Shown: positions 1 to 9,980, counted from the stretch's first letter. The stretch: DNA of 62,846 nucleotides from Thomasclavelia spiroformis (GCA_018369555.1 JAGZCC010000004.1:1-62846); one strand, 5' to 3'. Numbers and translations: made by a program. The notes: a model not told the origin generated them from the letters alone.

Positions 1-102
1 GAAGATACGGAGGGAGAAATCAAACGAGAGCAAACGCAGGAGCAGAGAACAGAAAAGGATAGCATGTATGAACTGTCCGCAAAAAATGACCGACTGATTT
101 AG
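1..102 (+). CDS. 3' end of an unidentified ORF of foreign composition (partial)
   Basis: An open frame runs from the window edge to a TAG at 100-102 (33 codons), rich in Glu, Lys, Gln and Arg. I count 40 G+C in the first 90 bases, far above the AT-rich rest of the window. The composition changes near base 92, inside the last frame of the neighbouring GLUG gene, so the stop codon seems to lie in GLUG-derived sequence. It may be the end of a mobile-element gene inserted here, or a chimeric assembly end. I do not recognise the family. Confidence 0.35.
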   Translation, partial: EDTEGEIKREQTQEQRTEKDSMYELSAKNDRLI

Positions 103-2368
103 AACCACTAACAGTACCATTATTATAACTATTTAAAATATCAGAATTATTCAACATCCCAACCATTCCACCGACATCTTCAAATCCCTTAACCATTGAA
201 TTGTTATAACAATTCAATATTGTAGTTTGCATACTTCGTCCAATCAATGAACCAACTTTAGTTCCCGCTTCAACTTTACCACTATCAATTCCAAAGTTCT
301 TTATTGTTCCGCCCTCAACTTGATGGAAAAATCCAATATTTTCTCCACTAGCTACTTTAATATTTAGATTTTTAACAACATGTCCATCACCATCAAAAGT
401 ACCTTTAAAGGGAATAACAGAACCAATTCCATTAAATTCAATTCCTTTTAAATCAAGATTAGCTTTTAATTGATAATGAGCTAAAGCAAATTCTGCTGAC
501 AAATTAACAACTCTTTCCATCTCTTTTAGATCATCAACTGTTTTAATTAAATACGGCTCCTCTTTATTACCATGTCCAATTAAAGATGTTTTAATAAAAA
601 CTTTTCCTCTAAACCCTGGATATCCAGCATTATCTTCAAGCCAAGTATGATAGTTAGAATCTAAATTAGTATTCAATTTTTCTATTAAATTACCATTTGT
701 AAATTCATCTCCATTAACAGGTATCAAACCATCACGGTTATCATTATTACCAATACCTGTTTGGCTTTGATTATAATAAAGATTACTCATTGTAATATGA
801 TAGTCTTTATTATTAATACTTTCATCATAACCAACAATTGTACCAACGTATTGTCTACCATTAACATTAGCCCTACTATAACAATTGTCAATAATCGTTG
901 GTGTTTCAAAATCAATGCTTCGATTAGCACTACCAACTAAACCACCAACAGTTACTTCACCACTAATATTACCCCATACATAACAATTAGCCATAGTTGA
1001 ATTGTTAAACATTCCAACTATTCCACCTGTATCATTAATACCTTCAACATTAGCTTTACTATAACAATTTAATATTGTTGCATACATTGTACGCCCTACT
1101 AATCCTCCAGTTCGATTACCGCCAACAATAGTACCACTTTCAATCCCAAGATTCTTAATAGTTCCCCCATTTAGAAAACCAACTAAACCAGTATTTTCTA
1201 AAGTTGGTGTATTAATATTAAGATTTAAAATATAATGTTGATCACCATCAAAGACACCGGTAAAAGTTGTGATTGGATCAAAATTAACTCCGCTCATATC
1301 AAGATCTACAGTTAACTTATAGTTTGCACTTTCATATGCCCCATCACTATTAATAATCTGTGACATCAATGTTAAATCATCCTCACTTCTAATTAAGTAA
1401 GGTACATCTTTAGTCCCCCTACCAACTAAACCACAGTTTGACATTCCATCATTAAACTCTGGATATCCCATTGCTCCTTTTAACCAAGTAGCATATCCAT
1501 CTTCATTATTACTATTTAAATTTTCTAATAATCGTCCATCTTGAAAAGATGTTGATTCTATACCATTTACGCCAGTTCGTCCATCATTATTTCCAACCCC
1601 AACTACTGACTTGTCATAATAAATATTTGTCATATTGACAGCGTATTTTTCTCCTGCAGTACTTTCATCATAGCCAATCGCACTTCCTACATGTTGCCCA
1701 CCTGTAACATTAGCTAAACTATAACAATTATTCAAAATTGTTGGCGTTGCAGGATCAATACTTCGATTTGCTCCACCTACAATTCCTCCAACTGTTACAC
1801 TACTGCCAGTTATATTTCCCCATACATAACAATTTGATAACGTTGAATTGTTAAACATTCCAACTATTCCACCAACATCATTTACCCCATTTACATCAGC
1901 TTTTGTATAACAATTAATAATATTTGCATACATTGTTCTACCTACAAGAGCTCCGGTTCTACTACCACCTTTAATCGAACCACTTTCAATTCCCAAATTC
2001 TTTACTGTTCCCCCATTTAAAAAGCTAATAAGTCCAACTTGATCATTAGTACTATTAATTTCTAGATTAAAGATTGCATGACCATTTCCATCAAGAACTC
2101 CTGAAAAACTTCTCTTACTACCAATTGGTGTAAAGTCAACTTTTTCCATATCAATATCTTCCATTAACTTATAGTATGCATTTTCATAACCATCTACACT
2201 ATCTACAAGAAAAGACATTTTGGTTAAGTCTTCTTTTGAATTAATTAGATATGGATCATCAATAACTCCTCCACCGTCAAGATTTTTATCTTCTCCATGT
2301 ACTCCATAAACTGTCAAAGACGCAAATATAATGAATGTACTTAAAATCACCTTAAAAAACTTTTTCAT
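20..2368 (-). CDS. Secreted GLUG-repeat protein, 3' end truncated
   Basis: The start is the ATG at 2366-2368, behind AAAGGAGGATAGG; an in-frame ATG seven codons upstream has no ribosome site. A signal peptide (MKKFFKVILSTFIIFASL...) is followed by three copies of a roughly 280-residue module. Each module opens with a 'PYLI..S.DDL' segment, then a 'F.G..DG..H.I.NL.I' turn, 'GG.(I/V)KN.GI.SG', and GLUG-type strands 'VGG(I/L)VG..N.S...NCY'. This pattern is that of beta-helix surface proteins, often adhesins. The third module breaks after 'GSKSVG', where the others continue 'GG(I/L)VG.ANRS', and the last ~24 residues come from unrelated sequence. No wall-sorting signal remains. The gene is therefore probably broken, at about base 92. 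An AT-rich gap of more than 800 bp lies upstream. Substrate or ligand is unknown. Confidence 0.8.
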   Translation of the reverse strand: MKKFFKVILSTFIIFASLTVYGVHGEDKNLDGGGVIDDPYLINSKEDLTKMSFLVDSVDGYENAYYKLMEDIDMEKVDFTPIGSKRSFSGVLDGNGHAIFNLEINSTNDQVGLISFLNGGTVKNLGIESGSIKGGSRTGALVGRTMYANIINCYTKADVNGVNDVGGIVGMFNNSTLSNCYVWGNITGSSVTVGGIVGGANRSIDPATPTILNNCYSLANVTGGQHVGSAIGYDESTAGEKYAVNMTNIYYDKSVVGVGNNDGRTGVNGIESTSFQDGRLLENLNSNNEDGYATWLKGAMGYPEFNDGMSNCGLVGRGTKDVPYLIRSEDDLTLMSQIINSDGAYESANYKLTVDLDMSGVNFDPITTFTGVFDGDQHYILNLNINTPTLENTGLVGFLNGGTIKNLGIESGTIVGGNRTGGLVGRTMYATILNCYSKANVEGINDTGGIVGMFNNSTMANCYVWGNISGEVTVGGLVGSANRSIDFETPTIIDNCYSRANVNGRQYVGTIVGYDESINNKDYHITMSNLYYNQSQTGIGNNDNRDGLIPVNGDEFTNGNLIEKLNTNLDSNYHTWLEDNAGYPGFRGKVFIKTSLIGHGNKEEPYLIKTVDDLKEMERVVNLSAEFALAHYQLKANLDLKGIEFNGIGSVIPFKGTFDGDGHVVKNLNIKVASGENIGFFHQVEGGTIKNFGIDSGKVEAGTKVGSLIGRSMQTTILNCYNNSMVKGFEDVGGMVGMLNNSDILNSYNNGTVSGSKSVGHFLRTVHTCYPFLFSAPAFALV

Positions 2369-2637
2369 TCCTATCCTCCTTTCATACATCCATTAATAAA
2401 TTTTTTCACCTCCATCCTTTTAAATTTATTATATAACAGTAAAAACTGTTAATAAGCTAACTAATATAAAAAGATAAAACTACAAACATTATATATTTTT
2501 GCTTTTCCTTATTTTAAAGTAACAATCCTTATTACCTTTATTATAATTTATATAATTTCATTTATCTACATATTCTAATACTTTTACCGGATATAATATA
2601 TTTCTTAGAAAAATAAAGCTGATACTATTAAGAAAAA

Positions 2638-2914
2638 TCTGCTGATCAAAAACTAACAAACGAAAAACAAATGGAGTTAGATGATTTTTAAAACAATTTG
2701 AACAGGCGATATAAGTCATGGAAAAATACAAAGAAAAACTAAAAGTAATCATCAAAAAGCTAGTAGATAAACACGGACTAGATAAAACGCTTGATTACAT
2801 TTTAGACATTGCTGAAGATATTGATTTCGAAAATTATAGAAAAATACTATGACAAGAAGAATAAGAAGAAAAAGAAATATTAAACAATCTCGATGAAAAA
2901 GATGATTATTATTA
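2638..2914 (+). pseudogene. Decayed small gene (frameshift plus internal stops)
   Basis: Coding-like text survives in pieces. One frame reads KSADQKLTNEKQMELDDF and then stops. After a frame change a 44-codon piece from ATG 2718 to TGA 2850-2852 reads MEKYKEKLKVIIKKLVDKHG and on to DIDFENYRKIL. The same frame continues past TGA and TAA as QEE, then EEKEILNNLDEKDDYY to a TAG. The charged helical composition and the sequence of stops suggest a gene losing function. The 44-codon piece could still be expressed, but no clear Shine-Dalgarno precedes its ATG. Family unknown. Confidence 0.3.
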
Positions 2915-2972
2915 GATAACACACATTATATTAGATATTTAATACTTGCTAATTCATTAGACTGTATAAAGT

Positions 2973-3013
2973 ATGAGGGAGGTCTAAGCTTTAATATCCT
3001 AGACCTCCCTCAT
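2973..3013. repeat. Perfect 14-bp inverted repeat (hairpin)
   Basis: ATGAGGGAGGTCTA at 2973-2986 pairs perfectly with TAGACCTCCCTCAT at 3000-3013 around a 13-base loop. It is much more GC-rich than its surroundings. No T-run follows on either strand, so a standard terminator is unlikely. It could be a relic of an element end or a structured RNA. Confidence 0.5.
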
Positions 3014-3221
3014 CTAAAACACTGATATAATGCATATTTTATGATAATTCACAAAACAAAAAATTGTGCCACGTTGGCATGATTAAAAATATAATAATTT
3101 CGATTATTGACGAAAAAATAAGGCTAAATAAAAAAATATATACAAACAATAAAATGATATAATCTTTTTTATTTATGATATAATTAATGAAAAGATATAT
3201 ACAATTTTATAAGGAGAAATA

Positions 3222-3452
3222 ATGATGAAAGATTCGAAAGAAAAAAAATTACTTTTTTGTTTTACTATTTATGTTTTGATATTTATTGCAATTGCTTTTT
3301 ATCCACCTAACAGAAACATATTTGCTACAAGACCTAGTATAATCACAACACTTTATAAAAGTAATTTAATCATACCATTTTTAGCTAATACAATTTTAAC
3401 TATTTACTTTTTTAAAAAAAATAAAGAGGCTGTAACGAATAAAGATTTTTAA
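3222..3452 (+). CDS. Small two-helix membrane protein, unknown
   Basis: 76 residues with AAGGAG a few bases upstream of two adjacent ATG codons (3222 and 3225). There are two hydrophobic segments, about residues 10-27 and 49-64, with a lysine-rich N-terminus, a short PPNRN loop and a basic tail (FFKKNKEA). No motif ties it to a family. It reads alone toward the bidirectional terminator at 3721, converging on the GH84 gene. The good ribosome site and nearby TATAAT boxes support expression; the function is unknown. Confidence 0.55.
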   Translation: MMKDSKEKKLLFCFTIYVLIFIAIAFYPPNRNIFATRPSIITTLYKSNLIIPFLANTILTIYFFKKNKEAVTNKDF

Positions 3453-3720
3453 TCTTCAAAGGTATATTTAGAAAAAAACAAAGTTATCCATATTTATAAT
3501 ATATTACTTCTATTTACAGGTTATAAACAATTTGTATATTATGATAATCCTATCTCATACTTGTCCCATCTTTAAATAACTATTCTAGTCGCTACATATA
3601 TTCAATGATTTTTTAACAAAATCATAAAAATTTCAATAGAAATTCACATTGAAATATATCACAATAAAAATTATCAATTAGATACTATTATTTTTATATT
3701 TTTCATACTCTAATTATAGC

Positions 3721-3764
3721 AAAAATAGCACTTAAACTCAGACGAGTCTTAGTGCTATTTTTTT
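3721..3764. terminator. Bidirectional terminator between 3222 gene and GH84 gene
   Basis: AAATAGCACT pairs with AGTGCTATTT, extended inward by TAAACTC against GAGTCTTA. A T-run follows on the plus strand and a shorter one on the minus strand, so it can end both converging genes. Confidence 0.8.
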
Positions 3765-3812
3765 ATTTTAGTCTAACACATCTCTGTTAATGTGCTACAC
3801 CCTCTTTAATTA

Positions 3813-6800
3813 TTAACAATCTTCTTTTCTTCTTAATAATGCATATCCAGCAATACTTAATAAAGTAATTCCTGCAAACATTCCTGCTAAGCTTTCATCA
3901 CCTGTTTTTACACTTACTGTTGTATCACCGTTATTTACTGGTGCTTTTACTGTTTGTAAGTTTGCGATTGCTTTTGCTAAAACATCTTTTACATTGTCTA
4001 CTTCTTCTTGCGTTGCATTTGGATTATCAAATACTGCTTTGGCTTCATTTAAGGCTTTTGTTAATCCATCAAATGTTGCTTTGGTATAATTTGCACTGTC
4101 TAATCCTTCTGCTTGATTGATTAATTCTTCTAATAAACTCTTATCTGGAATTAATCTTAACTTTAAGAACGCTGTGACTAATTCATTGTATACATTGTTT
4201 ACTTCTTCTTGCATTGCATTTTCATCTTCATATACACTAGTTGCTGCTGTTAAGGCATCATTGAATGGTGTCCATGTAGCTTCTGTGTATTTTGCAGCTT
4301 CTAAACCACTTACTTTATCGATGAATGCTTTTAAGGCTGTTTTATCACCTTTTACAAAGTCTAACATATGCAATGCATTTGCAAGACGATCAAAAGCGTT
4401 ATTTACTTCAGCTTGTGAAGCACCTCTATCACCATAAATATTATTAGCTTCATCTCTTGCTTGTTTAAACTCTTCTACTACTACTGGTACAACATTAGCT
4501 AAATCTTCATCAGTAATTGCATTAGCTAAATCTAGTGCAATCTTTAATATTGTTTTATCAGCTTCAGCACTAGGAACTAAACTTTCCACAGCTGTTTGTA
4601 AATCAGCTAAAGCTTTATCAATAGCTTTTTGATTACTATTATTATTAGCTAATACTTCATTAGCAACAGCTAATTTTTCTGCAAATAATTGATAAGACTC
4701 TGAAGTATATTCATCTTCATCAATATTTAATCCATTAATGTAATCTTGTAACACATTACGATTTGGTAATAATGAATCATTATTCATAAAAATAATTTCA
4801 GAAATTGCTGGAACACTATTAGCATCCCATTCAATTTTTAATTCATAAATATTATCCCAGAATGGTAAATAAATTTCATTTAATGATTTACTTAATGTAC
4901 CGATTTGTACCCATTCTCTACCATTTTCACTATCTACCAATACCAATACTTTAGCATTACTAACAGTTCCTGTTTGAACAATATTAATCTTAGTTACATC
5001 AAGTTTTTCAGAAAGTGTATAACTAATATAACCTGCTTCAGTAGTATTAGGACGATAAGATGTTGATAAATTACCATCAAACATATCTTGTGGTTCAAAT
5101 CCTTGTTTTTCAATAGTATTTGAACTAAATGTTGGATCATTAATTACAGGTATATATTCACCATCATTAATAACGATTTCATTAAATAGTACTGCACGTT
5201 CTGTATTTGGGGCAGTCATTACAATTTTAATATAACGTGCCTTAACACTATCTGCACTACCTTCAACATAAACTTTATTTGGATAAGTCGCAGAAGCTTT
5301 ATATCCGGCATCAGAATTTATACAAGTAACATTTGCTTCATCAACGTTTTCAACACCATCACCAATTGTTATAACTTTAGTCCATTCATCTAAATTATCT
5401 GAAACAAAAATTTCTCCATCACGAATATAATTAACTGCACTATCTTGGCAATACATTGCTAATTTATTAATAGTTCTTTCTTGACCAAGATCATAAATAA
5501 TATATTGTCCTTCTTCAACTGTTGAAGCAAATTCAGTAGAAGTATCCATATTACCATCAAATGCAGCTCCATTTTCACGACTATCTTCAGCTACTCCCCA
5601 ACCTGGAGCAATAGCGATATCAGATTCTAATAAGAAAGGTGCAGAGACTTCATTTGAATGTACTTCAAATTTTTCAATTCCAAATGTAATTGGATTTACT
5701 GTTTTATTAATTAATCTTACATATCTAGCATCTGGTAAATCTGTACTACTTGCATCAACATCTACCCAATCAACATAATTCTTTGATACTTGTAATGTTA
5801 ATGCATCTCCACCTACTAATTGTAAATCAATATTAGATAAATCTCTAATTCTTGGTAAAATAATTCCTAAATATTCATTTTGATTTAAAGTTACTGATTC
5901 TACTGCTGCAACTGAAGCAACGCTTGTATCAATCTTAGTTGCAATTTCTTTTAAACTATCATTATTTGTATCAACGAAAGTATCATTTGGTCGATTAACT
6001 CTAAAATCAGACATCTTCAACCATACATTTTTAGGTTGTGTATTTCTAACTCTTACATAACGAGCTTTAATACCTGTTAAATCAGCAGTTACTGTTTTCT
6101 TTTCAAGATTTTGTGTATAACTTTCAAATACAGTATAACTTTGTCCATCAGTAGAATATTCTAAGTCATAAGCATTCCAGTAATCGTTTCCACTATTACC
6201 CATAATAAATCTTACAACTCCTAAAGGTACAACTTCGCCTAAGTCAAGACCTACATAATCTCCAACTTTAGTATTTTGGTTATACCATGTAAATGTACTA
6301 TCATCATCATCAACTAGATTGGCTTCACTATATGATCCATAAATACCATAATTTGATGATTTAATTACAGTGCCTGAATATTTTTCATTGTTATTTTCAT
6401 CGACACCTTTTCCATTTACAACAATATCACGAATACCTAACCATGTATTAGTTTTATCAGCAGTAGCGATCATTCTAATACCTTTTACATCTTTCAAATC
6501 AAGATCAGTTATAGTAACTTCTTGTGGTAATTCATATTCTTCACCATTAACGTCTTGCCAAGTTTTTCCATCAGTTGTATACTCAACTTTTGCTTTAGCA
6601 AACGTATCTCTTAAATTACCACTTTGTCCTAATCTAAAAGTAACAGTATTAACATCAATTGCTTTACTATAATTAATACCTACATATGTTCCAGTAGAAA
6701 TAGTATTTGGACTCTTATATATTAATTCAGTAGAAGCATTATTATCTAATACATTTTTAGTAGAACCAGTTGGTGTATCAGTACGATTTGTAATAAATGT

Positions 6801-8762
6801 AACAATTTGTTGATCTGGATTTACAATAGTACCTACTTTAACTGATAAAATTGTATCTAAGTTTTGCATAAATGGATAGATATATTTTCTACCTACTTTT
6901 GCATATTCAATATGGTCAACATAATTGAAACCATGTGCTCTAGATCTATCGAATGCTGCTTGACCTGTTGAGAATTTATCCCATACCACATCATTATCAG
7001 CACCATTTTGTAAACATTTTGCTGCTTCTAAATAATTGATAATTGCTTCTGTTGTATCTTGCCAACAATCTAACCAATAAATAATTTGATTTTTTGTTCT
7101 TTCATTACCTGGATTTTCACGGTATGTATTAGCACTTTCTTGCAATAATTTAAATTCATTAATTAAATCATCTGCACTAGCAATAATATCACTACCTGAA
7201 TTCAAAGCATTAATGAAACTTGACATCTTATCTTTTAATTCGATTGATTCTTCATTACCAATTTGTTGAGAATTCATCATATGTTTACTTAATTCACGTA
7301 ATGCAATAGAAGCAGGTGTATCTTCGATAGTTCCATGATCCATATAATTAAATGAGTCATCCCAAACTTTTTCATAATGACTTGCTTCTTTCCAAATATT
7401 CCATGCATAATCAGCATTAGTAAATAATGCTTCTTTACTTGGTTCAGATTGTTGCATTGGATTTAAAACAATACCTTCTACAGTTTCTGGGCGAACATTT
7501 GGTTTTAAAACAGCTTCAGCTCCACCCATAATTAATCCATCTTTAGTATTATCACTACATGGCCAGTTAATCCACATATAGGCTGGACGTCCCATATTAC
7601 TATAGAATCGATCATTAAAGTTTGGACCAACTTCACCCCAAACTCTACCACCTGTTTGAATAATACTTACTGAATCAGGTAATTGTTTTAATGTTTGCAT
7701 TTGTGCACTAGTACCAAATCCAGTATAGTCATTTGGACAGAAAATCATATCTGATTTTAATCCTGGTACAGTTTTTTGTTTTTCGATTAACCAGTTTGTT
7801 AAATCTGTCATTAAACGTACATAACATTGAGCTCCTTGAGCAGGAACACCTGCATCATCTGCTAAAATTGCAAATTGTTTAACTCCTGCACCCATTAATT
7901 GTTCAAATTTTGTTTTGATAACATTTAAATCATTTTGATAGTTTTCTTCGGTATTAAATCTAATTGGATTATACATAAATGTATGTAATGCATAAACATA
8001 GTAACATTTACTTTTGTTACCAGCTTCAGCTAACTTACGAACCTCAACTAATTCATCATCAGTATATAAACCTCTCCAATTTGAATTATGTTTTGGATCA
8101 TCTTTAGGAGCATAAATATATTGATTTAATTTATAATCTCCTCCAAAAGTCATTAAATCTGCACGATCTTCATTTGACCATGGATTACCATAGTATCCTT
8201 CAATAAATCCACGCCCTTTTACATCGGCATAATCATTAATTTTTAATTCTAAAATGTTATTATCTTTAATTTGATTAAAGATATGTTTTAAAGATGTTAT
8301 TCCGTGGAAAGCCGCATCAGTATCTCTACCTAATACTGCAATAACATTATTATCGATACTTAAAATATAAGAATCGCTATGAGTGAATAATTCTTCACTA
8401 TCAATCAAAGCATTGTCTTTAAAATATTTATCAGCATAATCATCTGAATTATAAGTCCCAACAATCAAATTTGTTTTACTTTCATCAAGAGCATCACTTA
8501 CTGTATTTGTTTTTTCTAAAATATTTAAAACATCCACAACATGATCTTTAGTAAAACTATCAATAGCATCACCATATACAACATTAACATCATCAGAAAT
8601 TGCAAACCTACTATTGCTATATACAATTTCATGAGGTGTTGGATAAATTGTGTATTCAGACACTTCATTTTCAGCATTTACTGGTTGTAAAATTACCAAT
8701 GAACTAAATGTCATTGTTAAAGTTAAAACAGCAGCCAATACTTTTTTTAATGTTCTTTTCAT
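3813..8762 (-). CDS. Cell-wall-anchored GH84 beta-N-acetylglucosaminidase (NagH/NagJ-like)
   Basis: 1649 residues from the ATG at 8760-8762, chosen for the AGAAAGGGG site ahead of it; the ORF opens nine codons earlier. Order: signal peptide (1-30, ending PVNA), a GH20b-like N-terminal domain (~35-165), then the GH84 catalytic barrel starting at GFIEGYYGNPW (~185). The catalytic aspartate pair is present in FAILADDAG (D302-D303 by my count). A helical post-catalytic region follows, then about four discoidin/CBM32-like domains (~680-1350) and four FIVAR-type three-helix repeats (~1360-1610). The C-terminus is VKTGDES, a hydrophobic helix and RRKEDC: a sortase signal of the VKTGD kind rather than LPXTG. 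GH84 enzymes of clostridia remove terminal GlcNAc from mucin, hyaluronan or O-GlcNAc glycans, and act here at the cell surface. The nearby antiterminator and glucose/GlcNAc-family PTS suggest import of the released sugar. The last ~59 codons are almost repeated at the right window edge. Confidence 0.93.
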   Translation of the reverse strand: MKRTLKKVLAAVLTLTMTFSSLVILQPVNAENEVSEYTIYPTPHEIVYSNSRFAISDDVNVVYGDAIDSFTKDHVVDVLNILEKTNTVSDALDESKTNLIVGTYNSDDYADKYFKDNALIDSEELFTHSDSYILSIDNNVIAVLGRDTDAAFHGITSLKHIFNQIKDNNILELKINDYADVKGRGFIEGYYGNPWSNEDRADLMTFGGDYKLNQYIYAPKDDPKHNSNWRGLYTDDELVEVRKLAEAGNKSKCYYVYALHTFMYNPIRFNTEENYQNDLNVIKTKFEQLMGAGVKQFAILADDAGVPAQGAQCYVRLMTDLTNWLIEKQKTVPGLKSDMIFCPNDYTGFGTSAQMQTLKQLPDSVSIIQTGGRVWGEVGPNFNDRFYSNMGRPAYMWINWPCSDNTKDGLIMGGAEAVLKPNVRPETVEGIVLNPMQQSEPSKEALFTNADYAWNIWKEASHYEKVWDDSFNYMDHGTIEDTPASIALRELSKHMMNSQQIGNEESIELKDKMSSFINALNSGSDIIASADDLINEFKLLQESANTYRENPGNERTKNQIIYWLDCWQDTTEAIINYLEAAKCLQNGADNDVVWDKFSTGQAAFDRSRAHGFNYVDHIEYAKVGRKYIYPFMQNLDTILSVKVGTIVNPDQQIVTFITNRTDTPTGSTKNVLDNNASTELIYKSPNTISTGTYVGINYSKAIDVNTVTFRLGQSGNLRDTFAKAKVEYTTDGKTWQDVNGEEYELPQEVTITDLDLKDVKGIRMIATADKTNTWLGIRDIVVNGKGVDENNNEKYSGTVIKSSNYGIYGSYSEANLVDDDDSTFTWYNQNTKVGDYVGLDLGEVVPLGVVRFIMGNSGNDYWNAYDLEYSTDGQSYTVFESYTQNLEKKTVTADLTGIKARYVRVRNTQPKNVWLKMSDFRVNRPNDTFVDTNNDSLKEIATKIDTSVASVAAVESVTLNQNEYLGIILPRIRDLSNIDLQLVGGDALTLQVSKNYVDWVDVDASSTDLPDARYVRLINKTVNPITFGIEKFEVHSNEVSAPFLLESDIAIAPGWGVAEDSRENGAAFDGNMDTSTEFASTVEEGQYIIYDLGQERTINKLAMYCQDSAVNYIRDGEIFVSDNLDEWTKVITIGDGVENVDEANVTCINSDAGYKASATYPNKVYVEGSADSVKARYIKIVMTAPNTERAVLFNEIVINDGEYIPVINDPTFSSNTIEKQGFEPQDMFDGNLSTSYRPNTTEAGYISYTLSEKLDVTKINIVQTGTVSNAKVLVLVDSENGREWVQIGTLSKSLNEIYLPFWDNIYELKIEWDANSVPAISEIIFMNNDSLLPNRNVLQDYINGLNIDEDEYTSESYQLFAEKLAVANEVLANNNSNQKAIDKALADLQTAVESLVPSAEADKTILKIALDLANAITDEDLANVVPVVVEEFKQARDEANNIYGDRGASQAEVNNAFDRLANALHMLDFVKGDKTALKAFIDKVSGLEAAKYTEATWTPFNDALTAATSVYEDENAMQEEVNNVYNELVTAFLKLRLIPDKSLLEELINQAEGLDSANYTKATFDGLTKALNEAKAVFDNPNATQEEVDNVKDVLAKAIANLQTVKAPVNNGDTTVSVKTGDESLAGMFAGITLLSIAGYALLRRKEDC

Positions 8763-8898
8763 CTTTTTCCCCTTTCTCGCAAATCTCAATTAAATTAATC
8801 CACGTTTATTAATCATTGAAATTCACGTATTGTATAGAATTGTCAACAAATTTCATAATTTTTAATATTTATTTGTTGAAAATAATTCTACCATATTT

Positions 8899-8926
8899 AT
8901 TATACCATCATACATAACCGTGTCAA
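8899..8926 (-). promoter_or_regulatory. Sigma-A promoter of the GH84 gene
   Basis: On the minus strand, TTGACA (8921-8926) and TATAAT (8899-8904) are separated by 16 bp. Transcription would start near 8892, leaving a leader of about 130 nt before the ATG. I see no RAT-like hairpin in that leader. Confidence 0.75.
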
Positions 8927-9105
8927 ATAGACATCTAATAGTAAAATGTAATTAAATAAAAATTTATAATGATTACATAATTTATCTAAAAATAATAATA
9001 TTTTAAAATATTAACCATTTTAAATAAAAAAAGATTCCTATTAAAATCTATTATTTTTTATCAATTTATAGCTAAAATTAATAAATTCTCTTATAAACTT
9101 ATAAG

Positions 9106-9130
9106 CAAAAAAAACGGTCTTTACCGTTTA
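9106..9130 (-). terminator. Terminator of the antiterminator gene
   Basis: AAACGGT-loop-ACCGTTT with an eight-T run on the minus strand, directly after the gene ending at 9147. Confidence 0.8.
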
Positions 9131-9146
9131 AATTTTTATAAAAATA

Positions 9147-9980
9147 TTAATTATTAGTAGTATTCTTTTTTATATGGATACAAAGATATGTTTGTTCATC
9201 TGGTGATAAATCATAACTATATCTTTCTTTAATCAATTTAACAATTCGATTAATACATAAAGCCAATCTTGCATCTTCTTTAAGCATTTCACGAATATCA
9301 GAAGTAGTATCTGCTACACTACTAGCATTATCTTGAAAAATTCTTTCTGCTAAAAATTTAAGATGTGTAGAAATACGTGTATAAGCAATTGAATCTTCTT
9401 CTAATTCGATTTTCATTGTTTTCTTGATTAAATTTAAAACTTCTTTTGTTAATGTAACAATTTTCATTGCATTATTAGCCTTATTACTTAGAGAAAAATT
9501 AACTAAGTGTAACGCTAAATACCCTGCTTCATCTTCATCGAGTTGAACCCCAATTTTATTTTCTATATAATCTAATGCCCATAATCCTACTTTATATTCT
9601 TCTTTATATATTATTTTAGTTTCATTTAAAATAATATTTGGTAAATAAATATTTTCTTTTTTTCTTTTTACAGCAAAAGAAAGATGATCACTTATAGCAA
9701 TAAAAATTTCTCCACTAAAATCAACTTTTAAATCCTTTACCGCTTTAGAAACTATTTTATGTGCTATTTCAAAATAAACTGCAGGCACCTCTGCAATCGA
9801 CTGTTCAAAACGTTTTTTTTGATCGTCTTTAAATAGATATGTTTTTTCGATTTTAGACTCATCAACCAAATCACCGGCTTTTTTTTGAAAACCTATTCCT
9901 GAACCCGTCAGTATAATATCTCCTAAATCATCAGAAATCGCTGCTATACTATTATTGTTAAAAACTTTTAATATTTTCAA
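9147..9980 (-). CDS. BglG/LicT-family transcription antiterminator (CAT-RBD + two PRDs)
   Basis: The start is the TTG at 9978-9980, because AGGTGA lies five bases before it; a GTG three codons upstream has no site. Residues 1-55 form the CAT RNA-binding domain (MKILKVFNNNSIAAI..., then GSGIGFQKKAGD). PRD1 and PRD2 follow. All four expected phosphorylatable histidines are visible: DHLSFAV and LALHLVNF in PRD1, STHLKFL and CIHIKKN in PRD2. Such proteins bind a ribonucleic antiterminator (RAT) and stop a terminator from forming, under control by PTS phosphorylation. The only RAT-like element I see nearby is at 12238, ahead of the EIIA gene; its TGTTACT...AGGCAT core resembles the GlcT/ptsG type. 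Transcribed after the EIIBC gene but across a 660-bp gap. Confidence 0.9.
   Translation of the reverse strand: MKILKVFNNNSIAAISDDLGDIILTGSGIGFQKKAGDLVDESKIEKTYLFKDDQKKRFEQSIAEVPAVYFEIAHKIVSKAVKDLKVDFSGEIFIAISDHLSFAVKRKKENIYLPNIILNETKIIYKEEYKVGLWALDYIENKIGVQLDEDEAGYLALHLVNFSLSNKANNAMKIVTLTKEVLNLIKKTMKIELEEDSIAYTRISTHLKFLAERIFQDNASSVADTTSDIREMLKEDARLALCINRIVKLIKERYSYDLSPDEQTYLCIHIKKNTTNN

Larger units (their letters stand above)
2369..3221. other. Gap of ~850 bp with gene debris and one hairpin
   Basis: No intact gene is supported here. The stretch holds the coding-like remnant at 2638-2914 and the perfect hairpin at 2973-3013. Two TATAAT boxes (3158-3163 and 3179-3184) lie just before the small membrane-protein gene at 3222; neither has a good -35 box. 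An antisense reading at 2558-2755 is hydrophobic but has no ribosome site and looks like a shadow of the remnant. Confidence 0.4.

Noticed and set aside
2558..2755. 65-codon minus-strand hydrophobic ORF
   Set aside because: No ribosome site; it lies opposite the coding-like remnant at 2638-2914 and shows random composition.
2718..2914. TGA read as tryptophan (alternative code), suggested by in-frame TGA at 2850, 27743 and near 29820
   Set aside because: rpe ends at a TGA exactly where the family ends, and tryptophans in intact genes are TGG. The three cases are broken genes.
3920..4437. Plus-strand ORFs of 66 and 106 codons inside the GH84 gene
   Set aside because: Mirror images of the FIVAR repeat coding; no ribosome sites.
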